64,000 bases of DNA from Clavibacter michiganensis (GTDB taxonomy: Bacteria; Actinomycetota; Actinomycetes; Actinomycetales; Microbacteriaceae). The position numbers and the translations under genes were made by a program. The notes beneath the pieces are model-generated. The model worked only from the letters and a program-made list of their open reading frames with translations. It had not been told where the DNA came from and searched no databases. Below, in pieces: positions 27,309 through 35,666 of this stretch. Position 1 is the stretch's first letter, and each line of letters begins with the position of its first letter. The stretch lies in assembly GCF_016907085.1 (NCBI RefSeq), contig NZ_JAFBBJ010000001.1:2666001-2730000 (forward strand), given 5' to 3'.

Positions 27309-27878
27309 TCAGAACAGGCGCGCCCCGTCGTCCACGTCCTCGTCGCCGAGCGGGCGCTCGGTGCGGAGCACGGCCGGGCCCACCGTGAGGATCCCGTCGC
27401 CGAGCGGCTCGCAGCGCACCCCGCCGCGGCCGCGGAGCGCGCGGAAGGCGCCGGGCGCGAGCATCACGTCCATCCACGCGCACGGGTTCGCCGGGCGGTG
27501 GCCCTGGAACTCGACGGGCCCGTCGCCGGAGTCGATGCTGAAGCGCATGCCCCGCAGCCGGTCCACGTCCGCGCCGCGCAGCAGCACGTTGCGCCGGGTG
27601 TCGACGGGATCCAGGCCCGCGTCGACCCCGAGCTCCGCCGCCACGCGCTCCACCGACTCGACGGCCATCACCGTGACCGCCGCCGTGCGGTGCGCGCGCT
27701 GGCCGAAGTACCGGTCGCCGACGATCCCGAGGCCCGCGCGCACGCGCACCGACGACCGCGACGGCGGCTCGCCCGGCTCGTCACGCGGGCCGTCGGACGG
27801 GCGTCCCTCCAGCCGGTGCACCGGCGAGGCGACGAGGAACGCGATCTCCACGCGGTGCTCGTGCGGGAGATCGGCCAT
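27309..27878 (-). CDS. MOSC domain protein
   Basis: 189-residue protein of the MOSC (molybdenum cofactor sulfurase C-terminal) type, a sulfur-carrying domain. IAFLVASPVHRLEGRP opens it, GLGIVGDRYFG is the conserved GDRH-like turn, and DTRRNVLLRGADVDRLRGMRF contains the NVLLRG signature. EFQGHRPANPCAWMD supplies the conserved Cys. Sulfur transfer to a metal centre is the family theme; target unknown. ATG 27878 is chosen because TACGAT (27885-27890, minus) ends 6 nt before it. Confidence 0.84.
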   Translation of the reverse strand: MADLPHEHRVEIAFLVASPVHRLEGRPSDGPRDEPGEPPSRSSVRVRAGLGIVGDRYFGQRAHRTAAVTVMAVESVERVAAELGVDAGLDPVDTRRNVLLRGADVDRLRGMRFSIDSGDGPVEFQGHRPANPCAWMDVMLAPGAFRALRGRGGVRCEPLGDGILTVGPAVLRTERPLGDEDVDDGARLF

Positions 27879-27987
27879 CCGGGAATCGTACGTGCCCATA
27901 GCACGGGGTACGTCGGCCCCGGGCGGACGCTCCACTCGTGGCTAGGATCGATGGGCGGGACGGGGTGACCGCATCCTGGGGGGTCAC

Positions 27988-29688
27988 GTGGGCGAGCTTG
28001 CTCCCTCCGACGTGCGGCCTGGCGCCGGCTCCCGAGCGCAGTCGACGTTCCGCAGCATGACGCTCTCCAAGCCGCTGCACGCGCAGCTGCCCTTCATCCT
28101 GAGCCTCGCCGTGGTCGCCATCGTCGCGGGCGCGGACGACCTCGGCTCCCTGGCGGATCCCGGGTTCGTGGCGGGGACCGTCATCGCCGCGATCGTCACG
28201 ATCATCGCGGCCGTCGTCCCCTGGGAGCGCATCGACTCCGACTGGGTGGCCGTGCTGCCGATGCTCGACTTCGCGGCGCTCGCCCTCTGCCACGACGCGA
28301 TCGCCGACCAGGTGCCGTCGACCGCGTTCCTCCTCGTGTTCCCCGTGATCTGGCTGGCGTACTCCTTCGCCCTGCACGTCCTGTGGCTCGGCGCCCTCGG
28401 CACGGCGTCGGTGCTGGCGCTGCCCTACCTCCGGACGGGCACCCTGCCGGAGGGCGCGACCGGCTGGTCGCACCTCGTCGTGCTCCCGCTCGTGATGCTC
28501 CTCGTGGCCGTCGCCGTGAACCTGCTCGCGCAGCAGCTCATCCGGCAGCACGCGCGCCTGGAGGAGATGCAGCTCGAGCTGACCGGCACGCTCGTCGACC
28601 TGCAGGAGCGCAACACGATCATCGACGGCGTGCTCGACGCGATCGACGACACGGTCGTCGTCCTCGACGCCGGCGGGCGGATCATGATGCGCAACCGCGC
28701 CGCTCAGGAGCTCATGGCGCTCGCCGGCCCGGCCGACGCGGACGACCCGATGCTCGGCATCCACGTCTACGAGGAGGACCGCACCACGCTCGTGCCGCCC
28801 GAGCGCCAGCTCGTGGCCCGGGCCCGCGCCGGCGAGACCGTCGGGCGGGAGGTCTACTGGGTGGGCGACGGCGGCGCGCAGAAGGCCGTGCTCGCCTCGC
28901 TCTCGCCGCTCGTGGACGAGTCCGGGCGGGTGTTCGGCACGGTCGTCATCAGCACCGACGTCACGGCGCTCGCGCTCGCGGTCACCGAGCGCGAGGACTT
29001 CGTGGCGAGCGTCTCGCACGAGCTGAAGACGCCGCTCACCTCGATCCTCGGCTACGTCGAGCTCATCGCCGACGACCTCGTCGAGGACGACATCGACGAC
29101 CGGATCACCGCGGCCCGCCTCGCGATCGTGGAGCGCAACGCGCAGCGCCTCCTCGGCCTCATCGGCGACCTCCTCACGGCGGCGCAGCACCGGCTCGCCG
29201 TCAACCGCAACCTCGTCGACGTGGGCGAGATCGTCGAGAACGCGCTCGACGTGATCCGCCCCCACGCGAAGGCGAGCGGCGTCACGCTGATCGAGCCGGA
29301 GTACGAGGAGCTGGTCGCCGAGGTCGACGCCGTGCGCATCGGCCAGGTGCTCGACAACCTGCTCAGCAACGCGGTGAAGTACACGCCGGAGGGCGGCACG
29401 GTCACCACCGAGGTGGACGTCGACGGCGACCACCTCCGCCTCTGCGTGACCGACGACGGCGTGGGCATGTCGGCGGAGGACACCGCGCAGCTGTTCACGC
29501 GCTTCTTCCGCACCAACTCGGCCCGCGCGAGCACGGTCGCGGGCGTGGGGCTCGGCCTCAGCATCACCCGCTCGATCGTGGAGGCGCACGACGGGTCCAT
29601 CGAGGTGGAGAGCGCCGTCGGCACGGGCACCACGATGCGCGTGCGGCTGCCGCTGCGCGTCGGCGGTGCCACATCCCGCCCGACTTGA
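27988..29688 (+). CDS. Membrane sensor histidine kinase with PAS domain
   Basis: 566-residue sensor kinase. About six hydrophobic helices fill residues 35-182, followed by a coiled stretch (EEMQLELTGTLVDLQERN), a PAS domain (about 210-330), a HisKA domain with H-box DFVASVSHELKTPL (His344) and a HATPase_c domain with N-box DNLLSNAVKYTP, GVGLGLSI and GTGTTMRVRLP. It autophosphorylates and passes phosphate to a response regulator; the OmpR-type gene at 30787 is the nearest candidate. A degenerate Hpt gene follows on the same strand. GTG start after a GGGGGG stretch. Confidence 0.9.
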   Translation: MGELAPSDVRPGAGSRAQSTFRSMTLSKPLHAQLPFILSLAVVAIVAGADDLGSLADPGFVAGTVIAAIVTIIAAVVPWERIDSDWVAVLPMLDFAALALCHDAIADQVPSTAFLLVFPVIWLAYSFALHVLWLGALGTASVLALPYLRTGTLPEGATGWSHLVVLPLVMLLVAVAVNLLAQQLIRQHARLEEMQLELTGTLVDLQERNTIIDGVLDAIDDTVVVLDAGGRIMMRNRAAQELMALAGPADADDPMLGIHVYEEDRTTLVPPERQLVARARAGETVGREVYWVGDGGAQKAVLASLSPLVDESGRVFGTVVISTDVTALALAVTEREDFVASVSHELKTPLTSILGYVELIADDLVEDDIDDRITAARLAIVERNAQRLLGLIGDLLTAAQHRLAVNRNLVDVGEIVENALDVIRPHAKASGVTLIEPEYEELVAEVDAVRIGQVLDNLLSNAVKYTPEGGTVTTEVDVDGDHLRLCVTDDGVGMSAEDTAQLFTRFFRTNSARASTVAGVGLGLSITRSIVEAHDGSIEVESAVGTGTTMRVRLPLRVGGATSRPT

Positions 29689-29787
29689 GCTGATCTTGTC
29701 CCCACCTTGATCCGATCCGGCATCCGGCGGTGTCACGCTCGGAGGACGACGGGGCCACCCGTCCGACACGAGCGATCGAAGGACCGG

Positions 29788-29925
29788 ATGATCCCCCACG
29801 ACCACCCCGCGAGCGGCACCCGAGCCGCGCGCACCGGGTGCCGTGCCGGATCCACGGATGCGCGGCCGGTGCCCGACGGCGGCCTCCCCGGTCCTTCGGA
29901 TCGTCTCGTCGGCGGCCGGGCGTGA
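29788..29925 (+). CDS. Possible 45-residue peptide upstream of the Hpt-like gene
   Basis: Short frame starting at ATG 29788 with GAAGGA five bases ahead and ending in a TGA that overlaps the GTG of the next gene (GTGA, 29922-29925). That arrangement suggests a small translated leader coupled to the Hpt-like protein. The peptide (starts MIPHDHPASG) is Arg/Gly/Pro-rich with no recognisable fold, so it may be chance. Confidence 0.3.
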   Translation: MIPHDHPASGTRAARTGCRAGSTDARPVPDGGLPGPSDRLVGGRA

Positions 29926-30611
29926 ACGCCCATGCCGCCCGTGTCCCGCAGCTCCCCCCGCTCCTCGACGTCCGCGTCCTGGAGCAGCTGCTGGTCGAGC
30001 TGTCGGATGAGCCCGGCCCCGCCCGTCTGTCCGTCGTCCCCGCGACGGGCACTCCCGCTCCGCCCCCCGGTGTTCCCGCGCCGGGCGGCGTGACCCCGCC
30101 GCGCGGCCACCCCGAGCCGCGCCGCGGGACCCCGTCGTCCGGATCCCCCCTCCCGGACGACCGCCTCGCGACCCGCGGTGCCCCCGCACCGGGTCGCGGG
30201 CAGGCGCCGGCCGGATCCCCCCGTCCGGTCGGCGCCCCCGCCTCCGCCTCCGCTCCCGCTCCCGCTGAGCCGACCTGCCCCGGCGCGCTCACCGACGGGC
30301 AGCACGCCTGCGTCGACTTCCTGCGCTTCTTCGTCGACCTGTGGCCGAGCCGCTGGGACCGCCTCGACACGGCCGTGCGCGCCGGCGACCGGCCGGCGGC
30401 GCTCGACGCGTGCCTGAGCGTGAAGAGCTCGGCGGCGATGGTCGGCGCGCTCCTGCTCAGCGACGTCGCGGCGCACCTCGAGCGGGCCATCCGCTCCGCC
30501 GACCACGCCCGCGCCCAGGCGATGCTGCCGGAGCTCGGCGAGGTGGGCGAGCGGAGCATGGACGCGATGCGGTCCTGGATCCGCGCGGAGCAGGGGCACC
30601 CGCCCGACTAG
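29922..30611 (+). CDS. Hpt-like protein lacking the phosphoacceptor histidine
   Basis: 229 residues. The first 30 (LLDVRVLEQLLVELSDE) look like the first helix of a histidine phosphotransfer domain; an 85-residue Pro/Ala/Gly-rich insert follows; residues 125-215 form the remaining helices: CVDFLRFFVDLWPSRW, then CLSVKSSAAMVGALLLSDVA, AAHLERAI. In active Hpt proteins this reads AHxLKGSAxxxGA; here the His is Leu165, while the Lys and the GA pair remain. It may bind a receiver without phosphotransfer. Directly downstream of the histidine kinase. Confidence 0.72.
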   Translation: MNAHAARVPQLPPLLDVRVLEQLLVELSDEPGPARLSVVPATGTPAPPPGVPAPGGVTPPRGHPEPRRGTPSSGSPLPDDRLATRGAPAPGRGQAPAGSPRPVGAPASASAPAPAEPTCPGALTDGQHACVDFLRFFVDLWPSRWDRLDTAVRAGDRPAALDACLSVKSSAAMVGALLLSDVAAHLERAIRSADHARAQAMLPELGEVGERSMDAMRSWIRAEQGHPPD

Positions 30612-30726
30612 ACCCGTGCGCGAGGCAGCCCCGACGGCCCGCGCGCACGCCCGACCGGCTCCCGCGACAGGCCGGTCGGAGGAACGGAGCGGGATCCCAC
30701 CCGAGGGGACCCCGATCCACGGCGCA

Positions 30727-30758
30727 GCTGCCGCGGGACCGACCGGTCCCGCGGCAGC
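30727..30758. terminator. Strong bidirectional hairpin terminator
   Basis: GCTGCCGCGGGACC (30727-30740) and GGTCCCGCGGCAGC (30745-30758) form a perfect 14-bp stem with a 4-nt loop between the convergent Hpt-like and response-regulator genes. Confidence 0.75.
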
Positions 30759-30786
30759 CCCAGGACGCCCGTCGGCGCTCGGCGGC

Positions 30787-31662
30787 TCAGTCGCGCGGCG
30801 GCGCGAGCCGGTAGCCGACGCCGCGCACCGTCTGGATCCACCGCGCCTCGCGCGGGTCGTCGTGCAGCTTCCGGCGCAGGTTGCCGAGGTGCACCTCGAC
30901 CGCGCGCTCCTCCGGCTCGGTGGAGGAGGCGACGGCGTAGGAGCCGCTGCGGATGTCGCGCACGAGGTCGCCCTTGGTGCGCACGCGCCCCCCGCTCGCG
31001 AGGATGGACGCGAGCAGGTCGAACTCGGTGCGCGTGAGGTCGACCGGCTCGCCGTCGACCGTGACGTGGCGCGTGCCCTCGTCGAGCTCGAGGCCGTTGT
31101 GGCGCAGGACGTCCTCGTCCGCGGACGCGGGTTCGGTCGGCGCCGTCGCCGGGACGACGGGCGTGGCGGCGGGGGCCTCGGGCTGCGCCGGCTCCTCCGC
31201 CTCGACGGCGGGGCTCGGGGTGCTCGGAGCGCTCGGGGCGCTCGGCGCCGCCGGGACGCCGGCCGCGGGGGTCGCCGTCGCGTCCCCGCCGCCGCGCGGT
31301 CGCCGCATCATCGCGGAGATGCGCGCGCGGAGCTCGCGCGGACGGAACGGCTTCACGATGTAGTCATCCGCGCCGGCCTCGAGCCCGAGCAGGGTGTCGA
31401 CCTCCTCGCCCTGCGCGGTGAGCATCACGATGTAGGCGTCGCTCACGAGGCGGATGCGGCGCGCGGCCTCGAAGCCGTCGAAGTCGGGCAGGCCCACGTC
31501 GAGCGTGATGACGTCCGGGGAGACCTCCGCGGCCAGACGCACGCCGTCGGTCGCGGTGCCGGCGGAGTGCACCTCGAAGCCGCCCTGGCGCAGGACCACC
31601 TCGAGCAGCTGGCGAATGTCGCCGTCGTCCTCGATGACCAGAGCCACACGTCCGCTGTCCAC
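30787..31662 (-). CDS. Response regulator, OmpR/PhoB family, with long disordered linker
   Basis: 291-residue two-component regulator, about 60 longer than usual. Receiver domain 1-120: acidic pocket IEDDGD, phosphoacceptor Asp55 in ITLDVGLPD, Thr in VMLTAQ and Lys in YIVKPFRP. Residues 122-187 are an Ala/Pro/Glu linker. The winged-helix DNA-binding domain follows (LTRTEFDLLASILAS, VEVHLGNLRRKL, VRGVGYRL). Convergent with the kinase and Hpt-like genes, with which it probably forms a signalling unit. Start GTG with GAGGGGG upstream. Target genes unknown. Confidence 0.92.
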   Translation of the reverse strand: MDSGRVALVIEDDGDIRQLLEVVLRQGGFEVHSAGTATDGVRLAAEVSPDVITLDVGLPDFDGFEAARRIRLVSDAYIVMLTAQGEEVDTLLGLEAGADDYIVKPFRPRELRARISAMMRRPRGGGDATATPAAGVPAAPSAPSAPSTPSPAVEAEEPAQPEAPAATPVVPATAPTEPASADEDVLRHNGLELDEGTRHVTVDGEPVDLTRTEFDLLASILASGGRVRTKGDLVRDIRSGSYAVASSTEPEERAVEVHLGNLRRKLHDDPREARWIQTVRGVGYRLAPPRD

Positions 31663-31790
31663 TACCGCCCCCTCGCCTGCCGCACGAGCGGCCGATCCCC
31701 CGGATCCGCGTCAGGCGCCGGACTCCCCACGCTAGCGGACCGCCGAGACCCCGCCGCCGCCGCGGCGGGATGGGGTACGGGCGATCGGGA

Positions 31791-32393
31791 TCAGGTGACG
31801 GGGGAGGAGCCGGGCACGGCGACGAGCACGAGCACGGCGCCGAGGATGTACGCCGCGAGCGACGCGCCCACGCCGATCAGCAGCACCAGCCACGGCCGGG
31901 TGCGCCCGCGGATCATGCCGACGAGCGCGACGATCACCGCGATCCCCGTGAGCAGCAGCGGGCCCGCGACAGCGGTCCCGTAGCCGATGGTGAAGAGCGA
32001 GTCGCGGCAGACGTAGGCGTCCACGTCGCACGCGTCGGTGACGAAGATGAGGCCGAGCCCGAGGGCCGCGATGCTGCCGCCCACGACGGCGGCGACGAGC
32101 ATCGAGACGAGCGTGGTGACGAGGACGCGGCGGTCGATCCGGCGGATCCAGCGGGGCACCCAGTCGGGGCCGGCGGGATCCTCGTCGCGGACGGCGGAGC
32201 CGGCGCGTCCGGCCCCTCCGCGGCGAGGCGCCTCCTCGTCCGACGCGTCGCGTCCGCGTCCGCGGGGGAGCGTCGGCAGGGCGATCCGCGGCACCTCCGG
32301 CAGGCGGCGCCGTCGAGCCGGCGGGGCGGCGGCGCGGCGTCCGCGGGCGGCGCGGCGGCCGGGGGCCGGGGTCGCGTCGTCGTCGGGGGTCAC
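31791..32393 (-). CDS. Membrane protein of unknown function
   Basis: 200 residues: a basic, Arg/Ala/Pro-rich cytoplasmic N-terminus of about 95 residues, then three hydrophobic helices (VLVTTLVSMLVAAVVGG..., GPLLLTGIAVIVALVGMI, WLVLLIGVGASLAAYIL...) with a short loop carrying two cysteines (TDACDVDAYVCRDS), likely an extracytoplasmic disulfide. No family recognised. GTG start at 32393 is set by TAGTCT (32400-32405, minus) ending 6 nt before it. Confidence 0.72.
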   Translation of the reverse strand: MTPDDDATPAPGRRAARGRRAAAPPARRRRLPEVPRIALPTLPRGRGRDASDEEAPRRGGAGRAGSAVRDEDPAGPDWVPRWIRRIDRRVLVTTLVSMLVAAVVGGSIAALGLGLIFVTDACDVDAYVCRDSLFTIGYGTAVAGPLLLTGIAVIVALVGMIRGRTRPWLVLLIGVGASLAAYILGAVLVLVAVPGSSPVT

Positions 32394-32481
32394 GGCACGA
32401 GACTACGGGGCGCGTGCGGCGGGGCGGGAATCGGCCGGGGCGGGAGGAGCGGGCGCGGCCGTGCCGCGCGGGCCCGGCGGA

Positions 32482-33318
32482 TCAGAAGATCATCGGCCGG
32501 TCGTCGTCGAGCTCGGTCTCCACGTCGAGGTCCACGGCCACCGGCACGTGGTCGCTCGGGCCGTCGCCCTTGCGCTCGTCGCGGTGGATCCGCGGCGCGC
32601 CCACGAGCTCCTGGAACCGGTCGTTCCCGAGGATGAAGTCGATCCGCATGCCCTCGTTCCGCGGGAACCGCAGCTGCTGGTAGTCCCAGTACGTGTATCC
32701 CTCGGGGATCGAGGGACGCACGACGTCCGCGAGGCCGGCGTCGAGGAACGCGGCGAAGGCGGCGCGCTCGGGCGCGGATGTGTGGGTCTTGCCCTCGAAG
32801 AGCGCGGGATCCCACACGTCGGTGTCGAGCGGCGCCACGTTCCAGTCGCCCATGAGCGCGAGCGGGGTGGCGGGATCCGCGGCGAGCCAGGCGCGCGTGT
32901 CGGCCGCGAGCGCCCCGAGCCACTCGAGCTTGTAGGAGTAGTGCGGATCGTCGAGGCCGCGGCCGTTGGGGACGTAGAGGCTCCAGAGGCGGACGCCCGC
33001 GACGGTCGCGCCCATCGCGCGCGCCTCGAGCGGCGGCTGCCCGGAGGCGTCGGGCTTGCCGAAGCGCGGCATCCCCTCGAACGTCGTCACGACGTCCTCG
33101 AGCGGCAGGCGGCTCGCGATCGCGACGCCGTTCCACTGGCTGAGCCCGTGCACGGCGACCTCGTAGCCGGCCTCCTCGAACGCCTGCATCGGGAACTGCT
33201 CCGGCTTGCACTTGATCTCCTGCATGGCCAGCACGTCGACGTCCTCGCGCACGAGCCAGTCGACGACGCGGCCCACGCGGGTGCGGATGGAGTTGACGTT
33301 CCAGGTGGCGACGCGCAT
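32482..33318 (-). CDS. xth: Exodeoxyribonuclease III
   Basis: 278-residue DNA-repair nuclease: 3'-5' exonuclease and AP endonuclease in base-excision repair. Catalytic features are present in order: ATWNVNSIR, LAMQEIKCKPEQFP (metal-binding Glu), LYVPNGRGLDDPHYSYKLEWL, GDWNVAPLDTDVWDP (Asp/Asn pair) and the final SDHVPVAVD with the catalytic Asp-His. The length is that of the ExoIII/ExoA family. TACCGT (33325-33330, minus) ends 6 nt before the ATG, so it is probably leaderless. Monocistronic. Confidence 0.95.
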   Translation of the reverse strand: MRVATWNVNSIRTRVGRVVDWLVREDVDVLAMQEIKCKPEQFPMQAFEEAGYEVAVHGLSQWNGVAIASRLPLEDVVTTFEGMPRFGKPDASGQPPLEARAMGATVAGVRLWSLYVPNGRGLDDPHYSYKLEWLGALAADTRAWLAADPATPLALMGDWNVAPLDTDVWDPALFEGKTHTSAPERAAFAAFLDAGLADVVRPSIPEGYTYWDYQQLRFPRNEGMRIDFILGNDRFQELVGAPRIHRDERKGDGPSDHVPVAVDLDVETELDDDRPMIF

Positions 33319-33365
33319 GCGTCCACGGTACCGGGAGCGGGCCGGGCGGCCGTCCGCGCGGAGGG

Positions 33366-33776
33366 TCAGCCGATGCTGCCGACGCGCACCGTGACGGCCG
33401 CGAGCGCGGCGGCCTCGGGGCCCACCGACTCGGCGAGGCTCGCGCGGATCGCGTCGACGGCGGCGCGCGCGGTGTCGCTCGCGCGGCTCGACGCGTCCAC
33501 CGCGATGGACGCCTCGACGAGCACGGTGCCCTCGCCGGTCTCGACGGTGACGAGCTGCTCGGTCGCCGTGGAGGATCCGGCCACGACGCCCTCGACCACC
33601 TGCTGGGCGGCCAGCAGGATCGGCGAGCGCGGCGCATAGACGTCGGCCACGCCCGCGACGCCGCGGAGCACGGCGGTCAGGTCGCGCGACAGGTCGGCCG
33701 GGGAGGGGAGCGGCACGGGGACGGGCGCGGGCAGCGGCGCGGGCACGGCGGCCGACGCGTCATCGTCGAGGGTCAT
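33366..33776 (-). CDS. Asp23-like protein of the envelope-stress cluster
   Basis: 136 residues: a Pro/Ala-rich first 25, then LSRDLTAVLRGVAGVADVYAPRS and a beta-strand pattern (VEASIAVDASSRASDTARAAVDAI, cut here to its core VEASIAVDASSRA) ending AAVTVRVGSIG that resembles half of an Asp23/Gls24 domain. I infer an alkaline-shock-type protein; a search would be needed to be sure. It overlaps the upstream Asp23-like gene by 17 bp and is third in the ECF sigma operon. Confidence 0.65.
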   Translation of the reverse strand: MTLDDDASAAVPAPLPAPVPVPLPSPADLSRDLTAVLRGVAGVADVYAPRSPILLAAQQVVEGVVAGSSTATEQLVTVETGEGTVLVEASIAVDASSRASDTARAAVDAIRASLAESVGPEAAALAAVTVRVGSIG

Positions 33777-34410
33777 CTCCGGCCTCCTCCTGCACGGGAC
33801 GCGCCTGCACGTCCACCACGGTCACGTCGATGCCCTCGACGCTCAGCTCGGTGTGCCGGAGCAGGGCCGCGTGGACCCGCTCGCGCACGCGCTGCGCGAG
33901 CTCGGGCAGCGGTTCCCCCCACACGACGCTCAGGGTGAGCGCCACCCGCACGGGCTCGCCGGCGCGCGTGACGTCGCCGTCGAGCGTGCACCGGCCGACG
34001 AGGACGCCCGGCACCTCGTCGCCGGCCTGCCGCACCAGGGTGCGCACGGCGCCCTCGGTGAGCGCGAGGCTGACGGCCGGGTCCGGGTGGGAGAGCGGGA
34101 TGTCGCGCCCGGCGCGCGACTCGCGGCTGATGTGGGCGAGCACGCCGCGGAAGAAGTCGTCGCCCGGGGCGTCGGCCTCCTCCGCCTCGACCTGCACGAG
34201 CTCGCGGCCGAGGTCGCGCATGTGCTCGAGGGCGCGCAGCGCGTTGCGGGTCTCGGGGTCGTCCTCGTAGGCGGCGATGCGCGGGGTGCGCCCGCGGTCG
34301 AGGTAGTCGGCGAGGGCGGCCATGTCGAGGGGCGCGCCGTCGGCGTCGAGCGCGGGTGCGGGATCCACGGGCAGGCGCTCCCCGGGATCGCCGGGTCCGG
34401 TGACGCTCAT
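33760..34410 (-). CDS. Asp23/Gls24-like protein in the ECF sigma operon
   Basis: 216 residues. The first half is acidic and may regulate or dock (DMAALADYLDRGRTPRIAAYE, quoted only in part; EDDPETRNALRALEHMRDLG). The second half follows the Asp23/Gls24 pattern: LTEGAVRTLVRQAGDEVPGV, VRVALTLSVVWGEPLPELAQ, EGIDVTVVDV. I chose ATG 34410, which overlaps the sigma-factor stop as ATGA, over ATG 34416. The residues PETRNALRALEHMR recall anti-sigma-like helices, but no zinc motif is seen. Acts with the sigma factor by position. Confidence 0.7.
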   Translation of the reverse strand: MSVTGPGDPGERLPVDPAPALDADGAPLDMAALADYLDRGRTPRIAAYEDDPETRNALRALEHMRDLGRELVQVEAEEADAPGDDFFRGVLAHISRESRAGRDIPLSHPDPAVSLALTEGAVRTLVRQAGDEVPGVLVGRCTLDGDVTRAGEPVRVALTLSVVWGEPLPELAQRVRERVHAALLRHTELSVEGIDVTVVDVQARPVQEEAGDDPRR

Positions 34411-34961
34411 CGCCATGCCTCCATGCTCGTCATCACGGTGGTGCGCGCCCGGGACAGCCGGCCGCGCACGGTCGAGGGCGTCGCGCCCAGCTTCTCCGCG
34501 ATCTCCTCGTAGGAGAAGCCTCCCACCTCGCGCAGCATCCACACCTCGCGCTGCTCGCGGGGCAGCGCGTCGAGGACGCCGGCCAGCGCGCGCATCTGCG
34601 ACGACGTCTCGGCGTCGCGCTCCGGGGAGGTGAGGCGGTCGGCGATCTCGTGGTCGTCGATGTCGTCGACCGGTCGGCGAGCGCGGATCCGGTCGATGGA
34701 CTTGCGGCTGACGATCTGCAGCAGCCAGCTCTTCACGCGGTCGGGCTTCTCGAGCGTCGGCAGGCGGTCCCACGCGGTGATGAGGGCCTCCTGCACGGCG
34801 TCGTCGGCGTCGGCGCGGGATCCGGTGAGGCGGATCGCGAAGGCGCGCATGTACGGAGCGTGCCGGCGCACCAGCACCTCGAAGGCCCGGGCGTCCCCGT
34901 CGGCCGCGCGCTCGGCGAGGATGCCGTCGCCCGCGTCCTGCAGCGAGGAGGAGAGGGCCAT
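34407..34961 (-). CDS. ECF-type RNA polymerase sigma factor
   Basis: 184-residue extracytoplasmic-function sigma factor with region 2 (FEVLVRRHAPYMRAFAIRLTG; DADDAVQEALITAWDRLP) and region 4 (LDALPREQREVWMLREVGGF; SYEEIAEKLGATPSTVRGRL helix-turn-helix), joined by a short linker. It heads an operon with two Asp23-like genes and is divergent from a third, so it probably controls an envelope-stress regulon. No ECF-type -35/-10 pair is convincing in the 132-bp divergent region. GGAGGT lies six bases before the ATG. The usual zinc anti-sigma factor is missing. Confidence 0.93.
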   Translation of the reverse strand: MALSSSLQDAGDGILAERAADGDARAFEVLVRRHAPYMRAFAIRLTGSRADADDAVQEALITAWDRLPTLEKPDRVKSWLLQIVSRKSIDRIRARRPVDDIDDHEIADRLTSPERDAETSSQMRALAGVLDALPREQREVWMLREVGGFSYEEIAEKLGATPSTVRGRLSRARTTVMTSMEAWR

Positions 34962-35013
34962 GCCGTACCTCCGTGTGCGCTGGGAGACGAGGCGGATCCG
35001 GGAGCGATCCGTG

Positions 35014-35031
35014 ACGGACCACGCCGTCCGT
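35014..35031. promoter_or_regulatory. Inverted repeat between the ECF sigma and Asp23 genes
   Basis: ACGGAC (35014-35019) and GTCCGT (35026-35031) are perfect inverted arms 6 bp apart, in the divergent region of the two stress genes. Possible operator; the binding protein is unknown. Confidence 0.4.
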
Positions 35032-35093
35032 GCGTCTCACCCATGACTACCACAGCAGCGCCCGGGCGACCGGGCATCTCGAGGAGGAACCGC

Positions 35094-35552
35094 ATGAGCG
35101 ACCAGAACACCAGCACCCCCGCCGACGTCACCCGCGTCGCGTCCACGAGCGCCGGGGTCACGGGGAGCGTCCTCGCCGAGGGCGACACCACCGTCACCGA
35201 CGGCGTGATCGCCAAGGTCGCCGGCCTCGCGGTCCGCGACATCCCGGGCGTCCACGCGCTGGGCGGCGGCGCGGCCCGCGTCATCGGCCAGCTCCGCGAC
35301 CGCATCGGCCAGACCGACCTCACTCAGGGCATCGCGGTCGACGCCCAGGAGGCGGGCGTCGCGTTCGAGGTGACCCTCGTCGCCGAGTACGGCGTGCCGC
35401 TCCAGGACATCGCGGCCGACGTGCGCGCCGCCATCTCCGACGCCGTGACCGAGCTCGTCGGCCGCCAGGTGACGCGCGTCGACGTCACGGTCGCCGACAT
35501 CGTCATGCCCGGCGAGGGATCCGACGAGGCCGCCGAGGCGCCCGCCGTCTGA
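35094..35552 (+). CDS. Asp23/Gls24 family envelope stress response protein
   Basis: 152-residue protein with a full Asp23/Gls24 domain: ITDGVIAKVAGLAVRDIPGV is seen here as VTDGVIAKVAGLAVRDIPG, then VDAQEAGVAFEVTLVAEYG, and VGRQVTRVDVTVADIVMP at the end. Staphylococcal Asp23 and relatives are membrane-associated proteins induced by alkaline or envelope stress. It has a very strong ribosome site (GAGGAGG, 35081-35087) and is divergent from the ECF sigma operon, so it is a likely member of that regulon and probably abundant. A 12-bp hairpin terminator follows. Confidence 0.88.
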   Translation: MSDQNTSTPADVTRVASTSAGVTGSVLAEGDTTVTDGVIAKVAGLAVRDIPGVHALGGGAARVIGQLRDRIGQTDLTQGIAVDAQEAGVAFEVTLVAEYGVPLQDIAADVRAAISDAVTELVGRQVTRVDVTVADIVMPGEGSDEAAEAPAV

Positions 35553-35569
35553 CCCGTCTCCGCGTGCCC

Positions 35570-35606
35570 CGACGGGCCGCCTGTCCTGGCGACGGGCGGC
35601 CCGTCG
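35570..35606 (+). terminator. Hairpin terminator after the Asp23 gene
   Basis: CGACGGGCCGCC and GGCGGCCCGTCG form a perfect 12-bp stem starting 18 bp after the stop at 35552, before the dehydrogenase promoter at 35655. Confidence 0.7.
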
Positions 35607-35666
35607 CCGCGTCCGCGGACCGTCCGCGTCCGTCGTCCTCGCAGATCGCGGGCGTACCGTCGGGGG

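Noticed and set aside
34962..35093. ECF-type autoregulatory promoter in the sigma/Asp23 divergent region
   Set aside because: No convincing AAC-type -35 with a CGT or GTT -10 at 16-18 bp spacing; only a 6-6-6 inverted repeat is clear.
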